Shown here piece after piece: positions 26,333-35,913 of a DNA stretch of 64,000 bases. Under the pieces are notes generated by a model that searched no databases, was not told where the DNA came from, and saw nothing but the letters and a program-made list of their open reading frames with translations. Source of the DNA: Pseudoalteromonas caenipelagi (GTDB lineage: Bacteria; Pseudomonadota; Gammaproteobacteria; Enterobacterales; Alteromonadaceae); the NCBI RefSeq assembly GCF_013140855.1, contig NZ_JABBPG010000002.1, forward strand, positions 682,001 through 746,000. Reading direction: 5' to 3'. A program made the position numbers and the translations under genes. Each line of letters opens with the position of its first letter. The first letter of the stretch is position 1.

Positions 26333-29300
26333 TGGTGACGTTTGTCTCTCAGTGTGAAAAAAACGCCCTTAAAAAGACTCGCAGAGTATTAGATGCCTTT
26401 GCCAATCGCATAGGCGATAACACTTGGCAAACGCTGATCACCGAAGACGGCTTACTTACAGTTAAAAAGATGCTGCGTAAAACCGCTAGCCGCAGCACTG
26501 CGGTAAGCTGCCATTGGATACGCTCACGCTCTAGAAGTCAGCTGCTGTGGGTCGTGGGCAATCGCAACAAGTTTAATAGCGAAGGCGTGGTGCCAGTGAA
26601 TAGGACGAGACGCAACCTGCTCAACAGTGAAATTGAAAGTGATTGGCATTTTTTGTCTTTGATCAAAGGGTTGGTTGGGGTTGCTGCATTACTCCATGAT
26701 TGGGGTAAGGCCACCGAACTGTTTCAAAACAAATTACAGCCAAATAACCCAAACCAGTATAAAGGTGATCCAATACGTCATGAATGGATTTCATTGCTGT
26801 TACTGCGTGGTTTTGTTGACTCAACAGGCACGCAATCAGATCAGGCATGGTTGTGGGCGTTAAGTTGTGGCGACATCAATGAGCAAAAAATTAAGGCTGC
26901 TATCAAACAAGGCCCGCTCAAGCCATTGGTCCAGTTACCGCCCATTGCAAAGCTTGTTGCGTGGCTGGTGGTGTCTCATCACCGCTTACCTTTGCCTAAA
27001 CACACAGGGCTGAGCGAGTATAAATCTGAAACTGCTGAATCTATTGATGACTTGCTTGGCAAGATCACACAGCAGTGGGGCTATGAAAATAACTATAACA
27101 AACAGGAGTTTGAAAATCGCTTAGGGCAGTGTTTTGAATTTCCTAATGGCTTAATGAGCAATTCAAAACCGTGGCTTGGCCGAGTTAAACGTTGGTCGTC
27201 AAGCTTACTTGCTTGCGAGGCGCTTGCCGTAAAAGCAATGGAAGATGGCTGCTACAGAGTGCTAGTGCATCATGCTCGATTGTGTTTAATGCTGGGCGAC
27301 CACTACTATTCTTCGCAACAAGCAGACAAAAAGTGGCAAAACAAAACAGGGTTGTTTGCAAATACAGACCGAGCAACTAAACAGTTAAAACAAAAGCTTG
27401 ATGAACATTTAGTTGGGGTGGCGCGTTATGCCACCCAAGCGGCGCACTTATTACCCGCCTTTGAGAGTGAGCTACCTCTGGCAACAGATATAGAAAACTT
27501 AAGAAAACCAAGCCCTAAAGTGTATAAATGGCAAGATAAAGCTGTAGCCCACATAAACCAGTGGCGTGCTTTGCAACCCACGCAAGAGCAAAAAAGATTT
27601 GGCTTTTTTGCACTCAACATGGCAAGCACTGGATGTGGTAAAACATTTGCCAATGCCAAAGTAATGAGGGCGTTGTCCGAAGATAGTAACAGCCTTCGTT
27701 ATATTTTAGCGCTTGGTTTGCGTACGCTAACCTTACAAACGGGTGATGAGTATGCACAAAGGGTGGGATTAGATAACACTCAGTTAGCCGTGGTGATAGG
27801 CTCCAAAGCGGTTATGGAGTTACATCAAAAAAACAAGACGGCAGAGAAGGCGAGTGACTTTGAACATACCGGCTCGGAGTCAGAAGCGCCGTTAATAGAC
27901 GAAGATATTGATTTTGAATGCGATATTCCACAAGAAAACCTCACTACCGTATTAAAAAGCGAGCGCGATATAAAGTTTTTATATGCTCCTGTGCTTGCTT
28001 GCACCATTGACCATATTATTAGCGCGACTGAGACAAAGCGCGGCGGAAAATACATATTACCGTCTTTACGGTTGATGTCGTCTGACTTGGTAATTGATGA
28101 AGTGGATGACTTCACAGGCAATGATTTAATTGCAATCGGTAGGCTTATTCATCTTGCAGGTATGCTGGGCCGAAAAGTGATGATCTCCTCTGCTACCATT
28201 CCTCCATCTTTGGCAGAGGGCTACTTTAAAGCATATCGAGATGGTTGGCAGTTGTATTGTGCTACCCGAAGTGCCAGTAAAAAGATAGGGTGCGCTTGGA
28301 TAGATGAGTTTAATACGCACCTTGATACCAATAGTGGCAGCACTGTGGAACAGGCAATTTTGCAGTACCGCGAAAAACACAGTGAGTTTATTCGAAAACG
28401 CCAAGGTAAGTTAGCAAAACAACCCGTGCTAAGAAAGGCTGACATAAGCTTTTGCGAGGCAATATATGATAAAAAGCAATCACCAGAACAGTTGCAAAAT
28501 GAAGGTGGACAAACCAAGCAGTCGGCCTACTTTAGTGTTATTGCCAACAGCATTTTAGCAAAACACAGCGACCATTATTTTGTAGATGAAATAACCCAAC
28601 TTAATGTGTCGTTTGGGGTGGTGCGTGTGGCAAACATAAAGCCTTGTGTGGCATTGGCTCAGTTTTTAATGGCTTATGATTGGCCCGAAGGTATTGAAGT
28701 TAGGGTGATGCCTTACCACTCGCAGCAAACGCTGTTACTGCGCTCGATGCAAGAGCAGCATCTAGACCAAGTGCTAAAACGTAAAGAAGGCACTAACGAG
28801 CAGCCTATTGCGCTAAAAAATGCAGTGATACGTAAGCATTTAAAAAAGGTGGCAAGCCAACAAAACCAAGTAAAGAGCCTTATTTTTATATTGGTTGCCA
28901 CGCCAGTTGAAGAAGTAGGGCGAGATCATGACTTTGATTGGGCGGTGATAGAACCGTCTTCATACCGCTCTATCATTCAACTTGCAGGGCGCGTGCGTAG
29001 GCATCGTAAAGAAGCCGTTGAACGTCCCAATATTACCTTGCTGCAATACAACTACAAAGCCATAAAAAATGCCCATGTAAAGGGCCTAAAAGCCTTTGTG
29101 AAGCCGGGTTTTGAAGAAAGTTGCCGGTTAAAAAGTCACGATTTAACACAACTAATTGATGTTAAGCTGGTAGCTGAACGTTTGGATGCTACCGCACGAA
29201 TCTGCAAACCCGATTATATTAATGCTGGATACGTTGCAACAATAAAGCAAGCACAAAGCCTAACGGAACTTGAGCATGTGGTAACGCTGCGTGCTGTGGC

Positions 29301-29742
29301 CTACTACACATCAAAAGGCGCTGGTGTGCGAAGCCCTGCTACACTGCAAGGCTACCTTGAACATCACTGGTTTTTAACGGCGTTACCGCAAGCACTTACG
29401 CCATTTCGAAAAGGCACACCCAATATAAAAACCTATTTGGTGTTTGATCAATACCAGCAGCGTAGCCGCTTTTGTGAAAAAGACCCACAAGGCCATGCCA
29501 TCGACAGAGAAGAAATACTTAACATAAAACGCATTGCACTGAGTGCGCATCAGCAGCAACGGCTATGGTTAGTCAGAGACTTTGACCAAGCGTGCGCCGA
29601 ACTGGCTGATTGCCACGCACATGAACAAAGCCCGCTGACTCAGCGGATTATATCGCTTAAATATGGTGAACTGAGCTTTCCATTTAATGAAAACAAACGC
29701 TATGAATATAACGACCAACTTGGACTGGTGGAGGTTGAGTGA
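26329..29742 (+). CDS. cas3: Cas2-Cas3 fusion nuclease-helicase, type I-F
   Basis: 1137 aa. The first ~85 residues are a Cas2-like domain (MVTFVSQCEKNALKKTRRVLDAFANRIG). The HD nuclease follows, with H123-D124 in ALLHDWGKA, IRHEW and the HH pair in VVSHHRLP. Helicase motifs are Walker A ASTGCGKTFANAK (about 431-443), VIDEVDDF (about 589), SSATIPP and QLAGRVRRH. The fusion supplies Cas2 to the adaptation complex and degrades target DNA after Cascade binding. All catalytic motifs appear intact, so interference should be functional. Confidence 0.97.
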   Translation: MMVTFVSQCEKNALKKTRRVLDAFANRIGDNTWQTLITEDGLLTVKKMLRKTASRSTAVSCHWIRSRSRSQLLWVVGNRNKFNSEGVVPVNRTRRNLLNSEIESDWHFLSLIKGLVGVAALLHDWGKATELFQNKLQPNNPNQYKGDPIRHEWISLLLLRGFVDSTGTQSDQAWLWALSCGDINEQKIKAAIKQGPLKPLVQLPPIAKLVAWLVVSHHRLPLPKHTGLSEYKSETAESIDDLLGKITQQWGYENNYNKQEFENRLGQCFEFPNGLMSNSKPWLGRVKRWSSSLLACEALAVKAMEDGCYRVLVHHARLCLMLGDHYYSSQQADKKWQNKTGLFANTDRATKQLKQKLDEHLVGVARYATQAAHLLPAFESELPLATDIENLRKPSPKVYKWQDKAVAHINQWRALQPTQEQKRFGFFALNMASTGCGKTFANAKVMRALSEDSNSLRYILALGLRTLTLQTGDEYAQRVGLDNTQLAVVIGSKAVMELHQKNKTAEKASDFEHTGSESEAPLIDEDIDFECDIPQENLTTVLKSERDIKFLYAPVLACTIDHIISATETKRGGKYILPSLRLMSSDLVIDEVDDFTGNDLIAIGRLIHLAGMLGRKVMISSATIPPSLAEGYFKAYRDGWQLYCATRSASKKIGCAWIDEFNTHLDTNSGSTVEQAILQYREKHSEFIRKRQGKLAKQPVLRKADISFCEAIYDKKQSPEQLQNEGGQTKQSAYFSVIANSILAKHSDHYFVDEITQLNVSFGVVRVANIKPCVALAQFLMAYDWPEGIEVRVMPYHSQQTLLLRSMQEQHLDQVLKRKEGTNEQPIALKNAVIRKHLKKVASQQNQVKSLIFILVATPVEEVGRDHDFDWAVIEPSSYRSIIQLAGRVRRHRKEAVERPNITLLQYNYKAIKNAHVKGLKAFVKPGFEESCRLKSHDLTQLIDVKLVAERLDATARICKPDYINAGYVATIKQAQSLTELEHVVTLRAVAYYTSKGAGVRSPATLQGYLEHHWFLTALPQALTPFRKGTPNIKTYLVFDQYQQRSRFCEKDPQGHAIDREEILNIKRIALSAHQQQRLWLVRDFDQACAELADCHAHEQSPLTQRIISLKYGELSFPFNENKRYEYNDQLGLVEVE

Positions 29743-29786
29743 ACAAAATTACACAAGCTTGCTGTGACAAAATACTTTAGGAGGGA

Positions 29787-31082
29787 ATGATGATAGATAA
29801 AGCAGTTGATGCGTTTTTTGCAGAAAGAAAAGCCGCATGGCTTAAAAAAAACATTAAAGCGTCAATGTCTGATGACGAAATAAAACAAACGCATATGGAG
29901 TGTGAGTCGGTATTTAGTTTACAAAACTGGCTACCTAATGCTGCAAAAAGAGCAGGGCAGATCTCTATTTCTACCCACCCGTGTACCTTTAGCCACCCAA
30001 GCGCTCGAAAAAACAAAAATGGCTATGTCAGCTCGATTATCGCCAAAAGTGAGCGAAGTAATGATGGCTTTTTACGCTCAGGGAATGTAGACGTGGTGGC
30101 TGATGCTCTAGGTAACGCCGCAGCGCTAGATGTGTATAAGTTTTTAACCCTAGTGCTAGAGGACGGGCAAACCTTATTACAACACCTTGAGCAAGACAGC
30201 GACTTAGCAAAGCGCTTATTTAGAACCACTCCCCCGGATCAAGCCTCAGATTACCAAGCACTAAAAAATGGCTTTTTAGCCATGACAGCCCCTAGTCAAG
30301 AAGCAATAACCAGTTCAAAAATAAAGCAGGTTTACTTCCCGCTTACGGTAAAAAATGGTCAAGATGTAAGTTATCACCAACTATCACTATTAACCGCGTC
30401 AGGTATTTTATTTGCAATGAGAAAACAATTAGATACGATGCGTTTTGGTGATGACATAAAGCTGGCCAGAGAGCAGCGTAAAGCCAATTTAAGGCACCCT
30501 ACACACCGTGAGATAAGCAACCTTACCACCATAGGTTATGGGGGCACAAAACCACAAAATATCAGCGTGCTAAATAACCAAAATGGTGGTAAAGCCCATT
30601 TGTTGATGAGTATGCCGCCCAAATTGCAGCGCCGAGATAGTCACTTTCCAAGCAGCAACTTTTTTACTCAAGTAGTGCGCTATCGCCATTGCCAAACACA
30701 ATTCAAAGCGCTTGATGCATTGTATCGCTTACCCAACGAGCACTTTAATAATATGCAAACCAGAGCAAAGCGCGACGAGTTGTATCAAAGCATGATTGAT
30801 TATGTAATTGAAAAAATGTACCTCATCAGAGAAGTAGCTTTACAGCAATATGTGGCAACCAGCAGTGGCTTATCAAAAGCACAGCGTATATGGCTATGCA
30901 GCGAGTTTACGCAAGAGCGCTTTGCAACAGACAGCTGGCTTGATGAAATTTGTGATGCCATCGTCAGCTTTATATTTCATGGCTATGAAAAAACGCTAGG
31001 TAGTAAAGCGATTAAGTTCAGCTATGCAGAGCATCAGCATATGAAACAATTGGTACGAGATAACAAGGAGTTTTTAAGATGA
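29787..31082 (+). CDS. csy1: Csy1 (Cas8f), type I-F Cascade large subunit
   Basis: 431 aa, close to P. aeruginosa Csy1 (434 aa). Shared landmarks are NWLPNAAKRAGQISISTHPCTFSHP, DALGNAAALDVYKFL and GYGGTKPQNISVLNNQNGG. Csy1 with Csy2 forms the tail of the Csy complex, contacts the crRNA 5' handle and reads the protospacer-adjacent motif. A perfect AGGAGGG precedes the ATG after a 44-bp gap from cas2-3. It overlaps csy2 by 4 bp. Confidence 0.97.
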   Translation: MMIDKAVDAFFAERKAAWLKKNIKASMSDDEIKQTHMECESVFSLQNWLPNAAKRAGQISISTHPCTFSHPSARKNKNGYVSSIIAKSERSNDGFLRSGNVDVVADALGNAAALDVYKFLTLVLEDGQTLLQHLEQDSDLAKRLFRTTPPDQASDYQALKNGFLAMTAPSQEAITSSKIKQVYFPLTVKNGQDVSYHQLSLLTASGILFAMRKQLDTMRFGDDIKLAREQRKANLRHPTHREISNLTTIGYGGTKPQNISVLNNQNGGKAHLLMSMPPKLQRRDSHFPSSNFFTQVVRYRHCQTQFKALDALYRLPNEHFNNMQTRAKRDELYQSMIDYVIEKMYLIREVALQQYVATSSGLSKAQRIWLCSEFTQERFATDSWLDEICDAIVSFIFHGYEKTLGSKAIKFSYAEHQHMKQLVRDNKEFLR

Positions 31083-32026
31083 TAGGAGAAGTAAAAAAGC
31101 TGCTAGTTATACCGCATATACAAGTGCATAACGCCAACGCGCTATCTAGTCCGTTTACCATAGGCTTTCCTGCGATGACTGCATGGTTAGGTGCCGTGCA
31201 TGCCTTGCAACGCCAGTTAAATAACCAGCAAATTGGGGTGTTATTTAATGCGGTGGGGGTTATAAGCCACGATATTGATTTGCAAACTTACAAAGGAGAG
31301 AACGATTACGTTCACTCAATAGTGGGCACTGGCAATCCGTTGGATAAAACCGGAGCAAGATCAGCCTTTATTGAAGAAGCCCGCTGCCATCTTGATGTAA
31401 GTTTAGTGATTGAATTTGACAATGTAAGCGTTGATGAGCGTACGCTTTTGATTGAGCAAGTCACTCACCTTTTGCACAGCAAAATGAAAATAGCCAGCGG
31501 TGATATTAAACGCTTTAACACACCTATTTGCATGAATGTAACCCAAGGCGATGATAGCGAGTTAAAAAAGCTGCAAAGGCACCTTATGCCAGGGTATGCC
31601 CTAATAGAGCGTCGTGATTTAATGATTGATGCAATGAACGAAGGGCAAGATGCGCTGCAAGCGCTGATTGATTTTACATCGATACATTATAGCTGTGAAA
31701 GCAACGACACTGACAACACAGATAAGGTGCAATGGTTTAGACACAGCAAACAAGTGAATGGCAGTTCTACGGGTTGGATTGTGCCCATTGCAACCGGCTT
31801 TTATGGCATTAGTGATTTAGCGCCGGCCAAAAATCAACGAGACCCAGATACACTACATCGCTTTGCAGAGAGCTTAGTGACATTGGGTGAATTTAAAATG
31901 CCGCACCGCGTTGATTCGGTAGAAGCGTTGTTGTGGCGTTATTACACCCAAGATGACTATTACCTTTGTCAGCAAAGTCAATTTGCAACACCTGAGCCAT
32001 GTGACTCAGGGAATGAATTTGAATAA
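31079..32026 (+). CDS. csy2: Csy2 (Cas5f), type I-F Cascade subunit
   Basis: 315 aa. N-terminal LLVIPHIQVHNANALSSPFTIGFPAMTAWLGAVHALQR matches the Csy2 family, followed by NPLDKTGARSAFIEEARCHLDVSLVI and GWIVPIATGFYGISDLAP. Csy2 forms a heterodimer with Csy1 that caps the 5' end of the crRNA. The start overlaps csy1 by 4 bp (ATGA), consistent with equimolar production. No odd features. Confidence 0.97.
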   Translation: MIGEVKKLLVIPHIQVHNANALSSPFTIGFPAMTAWLGAVHALQRQLNNQQIGVLFNAVGVISHDIDLQTYKGENDYVHSIVGTGNPLDKTGARSAFIEEARCHLDVSLVIEFDNVSVDERTLLIEQVTHLLHSKMKIASGDIKRFNTPICMNVTQGDDSELKKLQRHLMPGYALIERRDLMIDAMNEGQDALQALIDFTSIHYSCESNDTDNTDKVQWFRHSKQVNGSSTGWIVPIATGFYGISDLAPAKNQRDPDTLHRFAESLVTLGEFKMPHRVDSVEALLWRYYTQDDYYLCQQSQFATPEPCDSGNEFE

Positions 32027-32062
32027 CACTGAATTTGAAAATTAAAGAAAAGGACAATCAAC

Positions 32063-33091
32063 ATGGCTAAAAAAGAAAACACCGCATCAGTATTGGCATT
32101 TGAGAAAAAATTAGTAACCAGTGATGGGCATATGTACGGCACAACGTGGGAGCTGCGCAGCAAAGACCAACAACCGCTTAAATTAAATGAAAAATCGGTG
32201 CGCGGTACAATTTCAAACCGTTTAAAAGCCGCCATTAAAGGCGATCCAGCGAAACTCAATGCAGAGGTTGAAAAAGCCAACCTACAACGCGTTGATGCTT
32301 GTGCATTAACACCAGAGCAAGACACCTTAAACCTGCAATTTACCATCAAAGTATTGGGCGGCATTACAGAGCCTGCGGCTTGTAATAATGATTTATTTAA
32401 ACAAAGTTACCGCAATGCGGCACGTGCTTATATTGAAACGCACCAGTTTACTGAATTGGCACGCCGCTATGCCATTAATTTAGCTAATGCTCGGTTTTTA
32501 TGGCGTAACCGAGTGGGTGCTGAGCAAATAGAAGTACAAGTGACGGCTAAAAACAACCAAGTTGAAAAAACCTGGATCTTCGATGCAACGCAATACAGCA
32601 CCAAACATTTTGATCATCAAGATGACAAAATTGACGAGCTGGCCACTTTGATTGCGCAAGCATTGAGCAGTGACGATGACTTTTTAATGTTGGATATAAA
32701 CTGTTATGCCCAAGTTGGCCGCGCACAAGAGGTTTACCCTAGTGAAGAGCTGGTACTCGATAAAGGTAAAGGTGAAAAAAGCAAAATACTTTATCAAGTG
32801 CAAGATATTGCTGCCATGCACTCGCAAAAGCTGGGTAATGCGCTGCGCACCATTGATACTTGGTATCCTGAATTTACCGACCCAGAAGCCAGTGCAGGGC
32901 CAATTGCCATTGAACCTTATGGTGCCGTAACCAACCGAGGCAAGGCCTATAGAACTCCCGCTGAAAAACAAGATTTTTATACCTTTTTTGATGTATGGGC
33001 CAGAGGTGAACAGCTGCAAGCCACTGAACATGAGCATTATGTGATGGCAACCCTAGTGCGTGGTGGTGTGTTTGGAGAAAGCGACAAATAA
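32063..33091 (+). CDS. csy3: Csy3 (Cas7f), type I-F Cascade backbone
   Basis: 342 aa, the family size. It begins with a ...VLAFEKKLVTSDGHMYGTTWE segment and contains the conserved RYAINLANARFLWRNRVGAEQIEV and GNALRTIDTWYPEF blocks. Six Csy3 copies polymerise along the crRNA in known Csy complexes. AAAGGA lies 12 bp before the ATG, and a 36-bp gap separates it from csy2, which may allow the higher expression this multi-copy subunit needs. Confidence 0.97.
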   Translation: MAKKENTASVLAFEKKLVTSDGHMYGTTWELRSKDQQPLKLNEKSVRGTISNRLKAAIKGDPAKLNAEVEKANLQRVDACALTPEQDTLNLQFTIKVLGGITEPAACNNDLFKQSYRNAARAYIETHQFTELARRYAINLANARFLWRNRVGAEQIEVQVTAKNNQVEKTWIFDATQYSTKHFDHQDDKIDELATLIAQALSSDDDFLMLDINCYAQVGRAQEVYPSEELVLDKGKGEKSKILYQVQDIAAMHSQKLGNALRTIDTWYPEFTDPEASAGPIAIEPYGAVTNRGKAYRTPAEKQDFYTFFDVWARGEQLQATEHEHYVMATLVRGGVFGESDK

Positions 33092-33100
33092 GGTGGCTGT

Positions 33101-33757
33101 ATGAATTACTATTTAGACATTACCTTGCTGCCAGACGCTGAAGCTAATTTGGGCTTTTTATGGCACAAGGTATATCAACAAATTCATTTGTTGCTGGTGG
33201 AGCATAAAGTTGCTGAGCAAGACTCTGTCATTGCGGTGTCGTTCCCTCAGTATGGAGATAAGCAGTTTCCACTGGGCAATAAACTTAGGTTACTGGCTGA
33301 CTCTGAACAGCAACTAGCGAACTTAAAAGTTACACAATGGCTATCACGTTTATCTGACTATGTGCATATTAAAGCCATAAAAACTGTACCAAGTAATGTG
33401 ACAGAATATGCGTACTTCAAGCGTTGGCGGTTTAAATCACCAGACAAACTGCGACAAGAGGTAGATGCTCGGGCGCAAACCATTGCAGCAAAAAATGGCT
33501 TTGAAGTTGAAGAAGTAAAAGCCCGCTTGCTGACATCGATTGATAACTTAAAGCAACAATCTAAATTGCCCTTTATCAATTTGCGGAGCTTGTCGACTGA
33601 CAGTATGTTAAGCCCCGCTGAGCGAAGCAAGTTTTTGTTGTTTATAGAGTGCCAGAAAACAACTGAGCCAACTGATAACAAAGCACTTTTTACATGTTAT
33701 GGGTTAAGTAGGCGCTCAGCAGCGCAGCAAGCTGCAGTGCCATGGTTTAGCGGTTGA
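33101..33757 (+). CDS. cas6f: Cas6f (Csy4), pre-crRNA endoribonuclease
   Basis: 218 aa, somewhat longer than P. aeruginosa Csy4 (187 aa). It begins MNYYLDITLLPD and keeps the catalytic His29 (VYQQIHLLL), a Ser-containing INLRSLSTDS block equivalent to the RSQST region of Csy4, an Arg-rich helix region and the FTCYGLSR...VPWF C-terminus. It should cut 3' of the CCGCC/GGCGG hairpin, leaving CTCAGAAA as the 5' handle. It starts 9 bp after csy3 and ends 146 bp before the first repeat. Confidence 0.97.
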   Translation: MNYYLDITLLPDAEANLGFLWHKVYQQIHLLLVEHKVAEQDSVIAVSFPQYGDKQFPLGNKLRLLADSEQQLANLKVTQWLSRLSDYVHIKAIKTVPSNVTEYAYFKRWRFKSPDKLRQEVDARAQTIAAKNGFEVEEVKARLLTSIDNLKQQSKLPFINLRSLSTDSMLSPAERSKFLLFIECQKTTEPTDNKALFTCYGLSRRSAAQQAAVPWFSG

Positions 33758-33903
33758 TTTTAAGCCAAAAAACCTTTTATTTTTTGCTCTTTAAAAACTA
33801 ACTAATAAATCAATGAGTTACAATTGGTCGTTGTAAACAAGGTAAAATAGCTATTTTTTACTTAACGGCTTGTTGTAACTTATTTTTGTTATAAACTTTT
33901 ATT
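33758..33903 (+). promoter_or_regulatory. CRISPR leader
   Basis: 146 bp of AT-rich DNA between cas6f and the first repeat. It carries T-rich runs, an IHF-like site and an imperfect inverted pair GTTACAA/TTGTAAAC near 33817-33838. Leader position at the perfect-repeat end and degeneracy at the far end agree on polarity, with transcription and new spacers starting here. Confidence 0.85.
33808..33820 (+). promoter_or_regulatory. Predicted IHF site in the CRISPR leader
   Basis: AATCAATGAGTTA matches WATCAANNNNTTR at every defined position. It lies 84-96 bp before the first repeat. IHF bending of the leader is known to be needed for polarised spacer integration in type I-E and I-F systems. Confidence 0.65.
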
Positions 33904-35792
33904 GTTCACCGCCACACAGGCGGCTCAGAAAATGGTCATTAACTGAACGCTGATTGTAAGTTGGTTCACCGCCACACAGGCGGCTCAGAAAAACAGGGCG
34001 ACCTCGACAAGCATCTACAGGATGTTCACCGCCACACAGGCGGCTCAGAAAAATGGAAAAGCCTTTGACTTTGGCGCAGACATGTTCACCGCCACACAGG
34101 CGGCTCAGAAATCACCGAGTTTTAGGCTTTGAATGTAGTCACCGTTCACCGCCACACAGGCGGCTCAGAAAAATTGTGCCATTGCTTGCCAATATTGATT
34201 TATGTTCACCGCCACACAGGCGGCTCAGAAATATCGAAGGACGAGCATGCACAGTTAGAGCGCGTTCACCGCCACACAGGCGGCTCAGAAAATTCAGATA
34301 AATACATTGCATTAGCTAACCGCGTTCACCGCCACACAGGCGGCTCAGAAAATTTGTGATCATCGCAACAGAACCATTAGAATGTTCACCGCCACACAGG
34401 CGGCTCAGAAAGTCTGTAATGGCGTTTATCAAAATGGTTATATGTTCACCGCCACACAGGCGGCTCAGAAATGAGAAAATCAATTTGAAAATAATTATAA
34501 ACTGTTCACCGCCACACAGGCGGCTCAGAAATAAAAGTCTCACCTGACGATATGGATTCATTAGTTCACCGCCACACAGGCGGCTCAGAAAACGTCAACG
34601 TTGCGCTCTACTGTGACCCATGTGTTCACCGCCACACAGGCGGCTCAGAAAACTTAGTCGTAAGCAGCCAATCAAATACTGTTGTTCACCGCCACACAGG
34701 CGGCTCAGAAATTAACAAAGAGTTTAATCGGGTTTCAGAATACGTTCACCGCCACACAGGCGGCTCAGAAATAAATCACGAACTTTAGCGTCCAAGTTGC
34801 TTCGTTCACCGCCACACAGGCGGCTCAGAGAAATATAAGGGAACTGGCCCCACGCCCCCTGTGAGTTCACCGCCACACAGGCGGCTCAGAAACTAGGCAT
34901 GTAGCTCATGCCTAGGCATCTAGCGTTCACCGCCACACAGGCGGCTCAGAAAAACAGGCGTGATCTTAATAGACTTCTCTGCATGTTCACCGCCACACAG
35001 GCGGCTCAGAAAAGCAACATCTATGTAATCTACAGCCGAAGCGAGTTCACCGCCACACAGGCGGCTCAGAAAAAAATGGCACTGTCACAGTTATTGAAGC
35101 GATTGTTCACCGCCACACAGGCGGCTCAGAAAAAATGCCGCCAATTTTTGGAGCGATACAGTACGTTCACCGCCACACAGGCGGCTCAGAAAATTTCGGA
35201 TAATGATTAATCACGTTTCGACTCGTTCACCGCCACACAGGCGGCTCAGAAATAGAGAGAAATACCAAGATGACGGTGGGAATAGTTCACCGCCACACAG
35301 GCGGCTCAGAAAGCCACGGTCGGTGGCAACATTGTTTAAACCGCGTTCACCGCCACACAGGCGGCTCAGAAAATGTGCTTTTTTTACCTGATTTAATTCA
35401 TTTTGTTCACCGCCACACAGGCGGCTCAGAAAGATGGATGCCCGCACTGGCACATGCTGCTTTGGTTCACCGCCACACAGGCGGCTCAGAAAAGCCTTGA
35501 GAGACGGCGAAAGAAGCAATACGCGTTCACCGCCACACAGGCGGCTCAGAAATAGTATCATCAATAGCCAATCAGTACGGAGCTGTTCACCGCCACACAG
35601 GCGGCTCAGAAAGATGGAATTGAAAACGCATTTAAGCGAATGCTGTTCACCGCCACACAGGCGGCTCAGAAAAGAAGCGGAACAGGCATGGCGTGACAAG
35701 GTTGGTTCACCGCCACACAGGCGGCTCAGAAAAAGCAAAAGAAAAATCGGCCGCAATGCGCTCAGTTCACCGCCACACAGTCGGCTCAGAAA
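33904..35792 (+). CRISPR. Type I-F CRISPR array, 32 repeats and 31 spacers
   Basis: 28-bp repeats begin GTTCACCGCC, form a CCGCC-ACACA-GGCGG hairpin and end CTCAGAAA. Sixteen repeats start every 60 bp from 33904 to 34804 and sixteen every 60 bp from 34865 to 35765, giving 32-bp spacers apart from one of 33 bp (34832-34864). The repeat at 34804 ends CAGAGA instead of CAGAAA; the last repeat (35765-35792) has G to T in the stem, as expected at the leader-distal end. No two spacers are identical, and no match to the rest of this window was noticed. Confidence 0.98.
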
Positions 35793-35870
35793 TGATGCTC
35801 GTCATCCTGACGAAGGTCAGGATCTAGTTTGTTATGAGACCCTGAAACAAGTTCAGGGTGACGGATATGG
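35793..35870. repeat. REP-like trailer of the array
   Basis: Directly after the last repeat comes module A (ATCCTGAC...GTCAGGAT) and module B (CCTGAA...TTCAGG). The first 41 bp are identical to the sequence following the solitary repeat at 24829-24856, then a 3-bp gap, then near identity to 35862. This makes a direct duplication of about 100 bp on each side of the cas-array block. Confidence 0.85.
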
Positions 35871-35913
35871 AGTTCAGGGTGACGGATATGGAGTTCAGGG
35901 TGACGGATATGGA
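35851..35913 (+). repeat. Three tandem copies of a 21-bp unit
   Basis: Unit GTTCAGGGTGACGGATATGG plus A, repeated at 35851, 35872 and 35893, then a decayed start GTTCTGGGCG. The unit begins inside the right arm of REP module B, so it appears to have expanded from the end of that element. Confidence 0.85.

Noticed and set aside
33964..34984. Similarity between the spacers at 33992 and 34953 (both begin AACAGG and can be read as DLDKHLQ versus DLNRLLC)
   Set aside because: About half the bases match after shifting the alignment, too little to claim related protospacers without a search.
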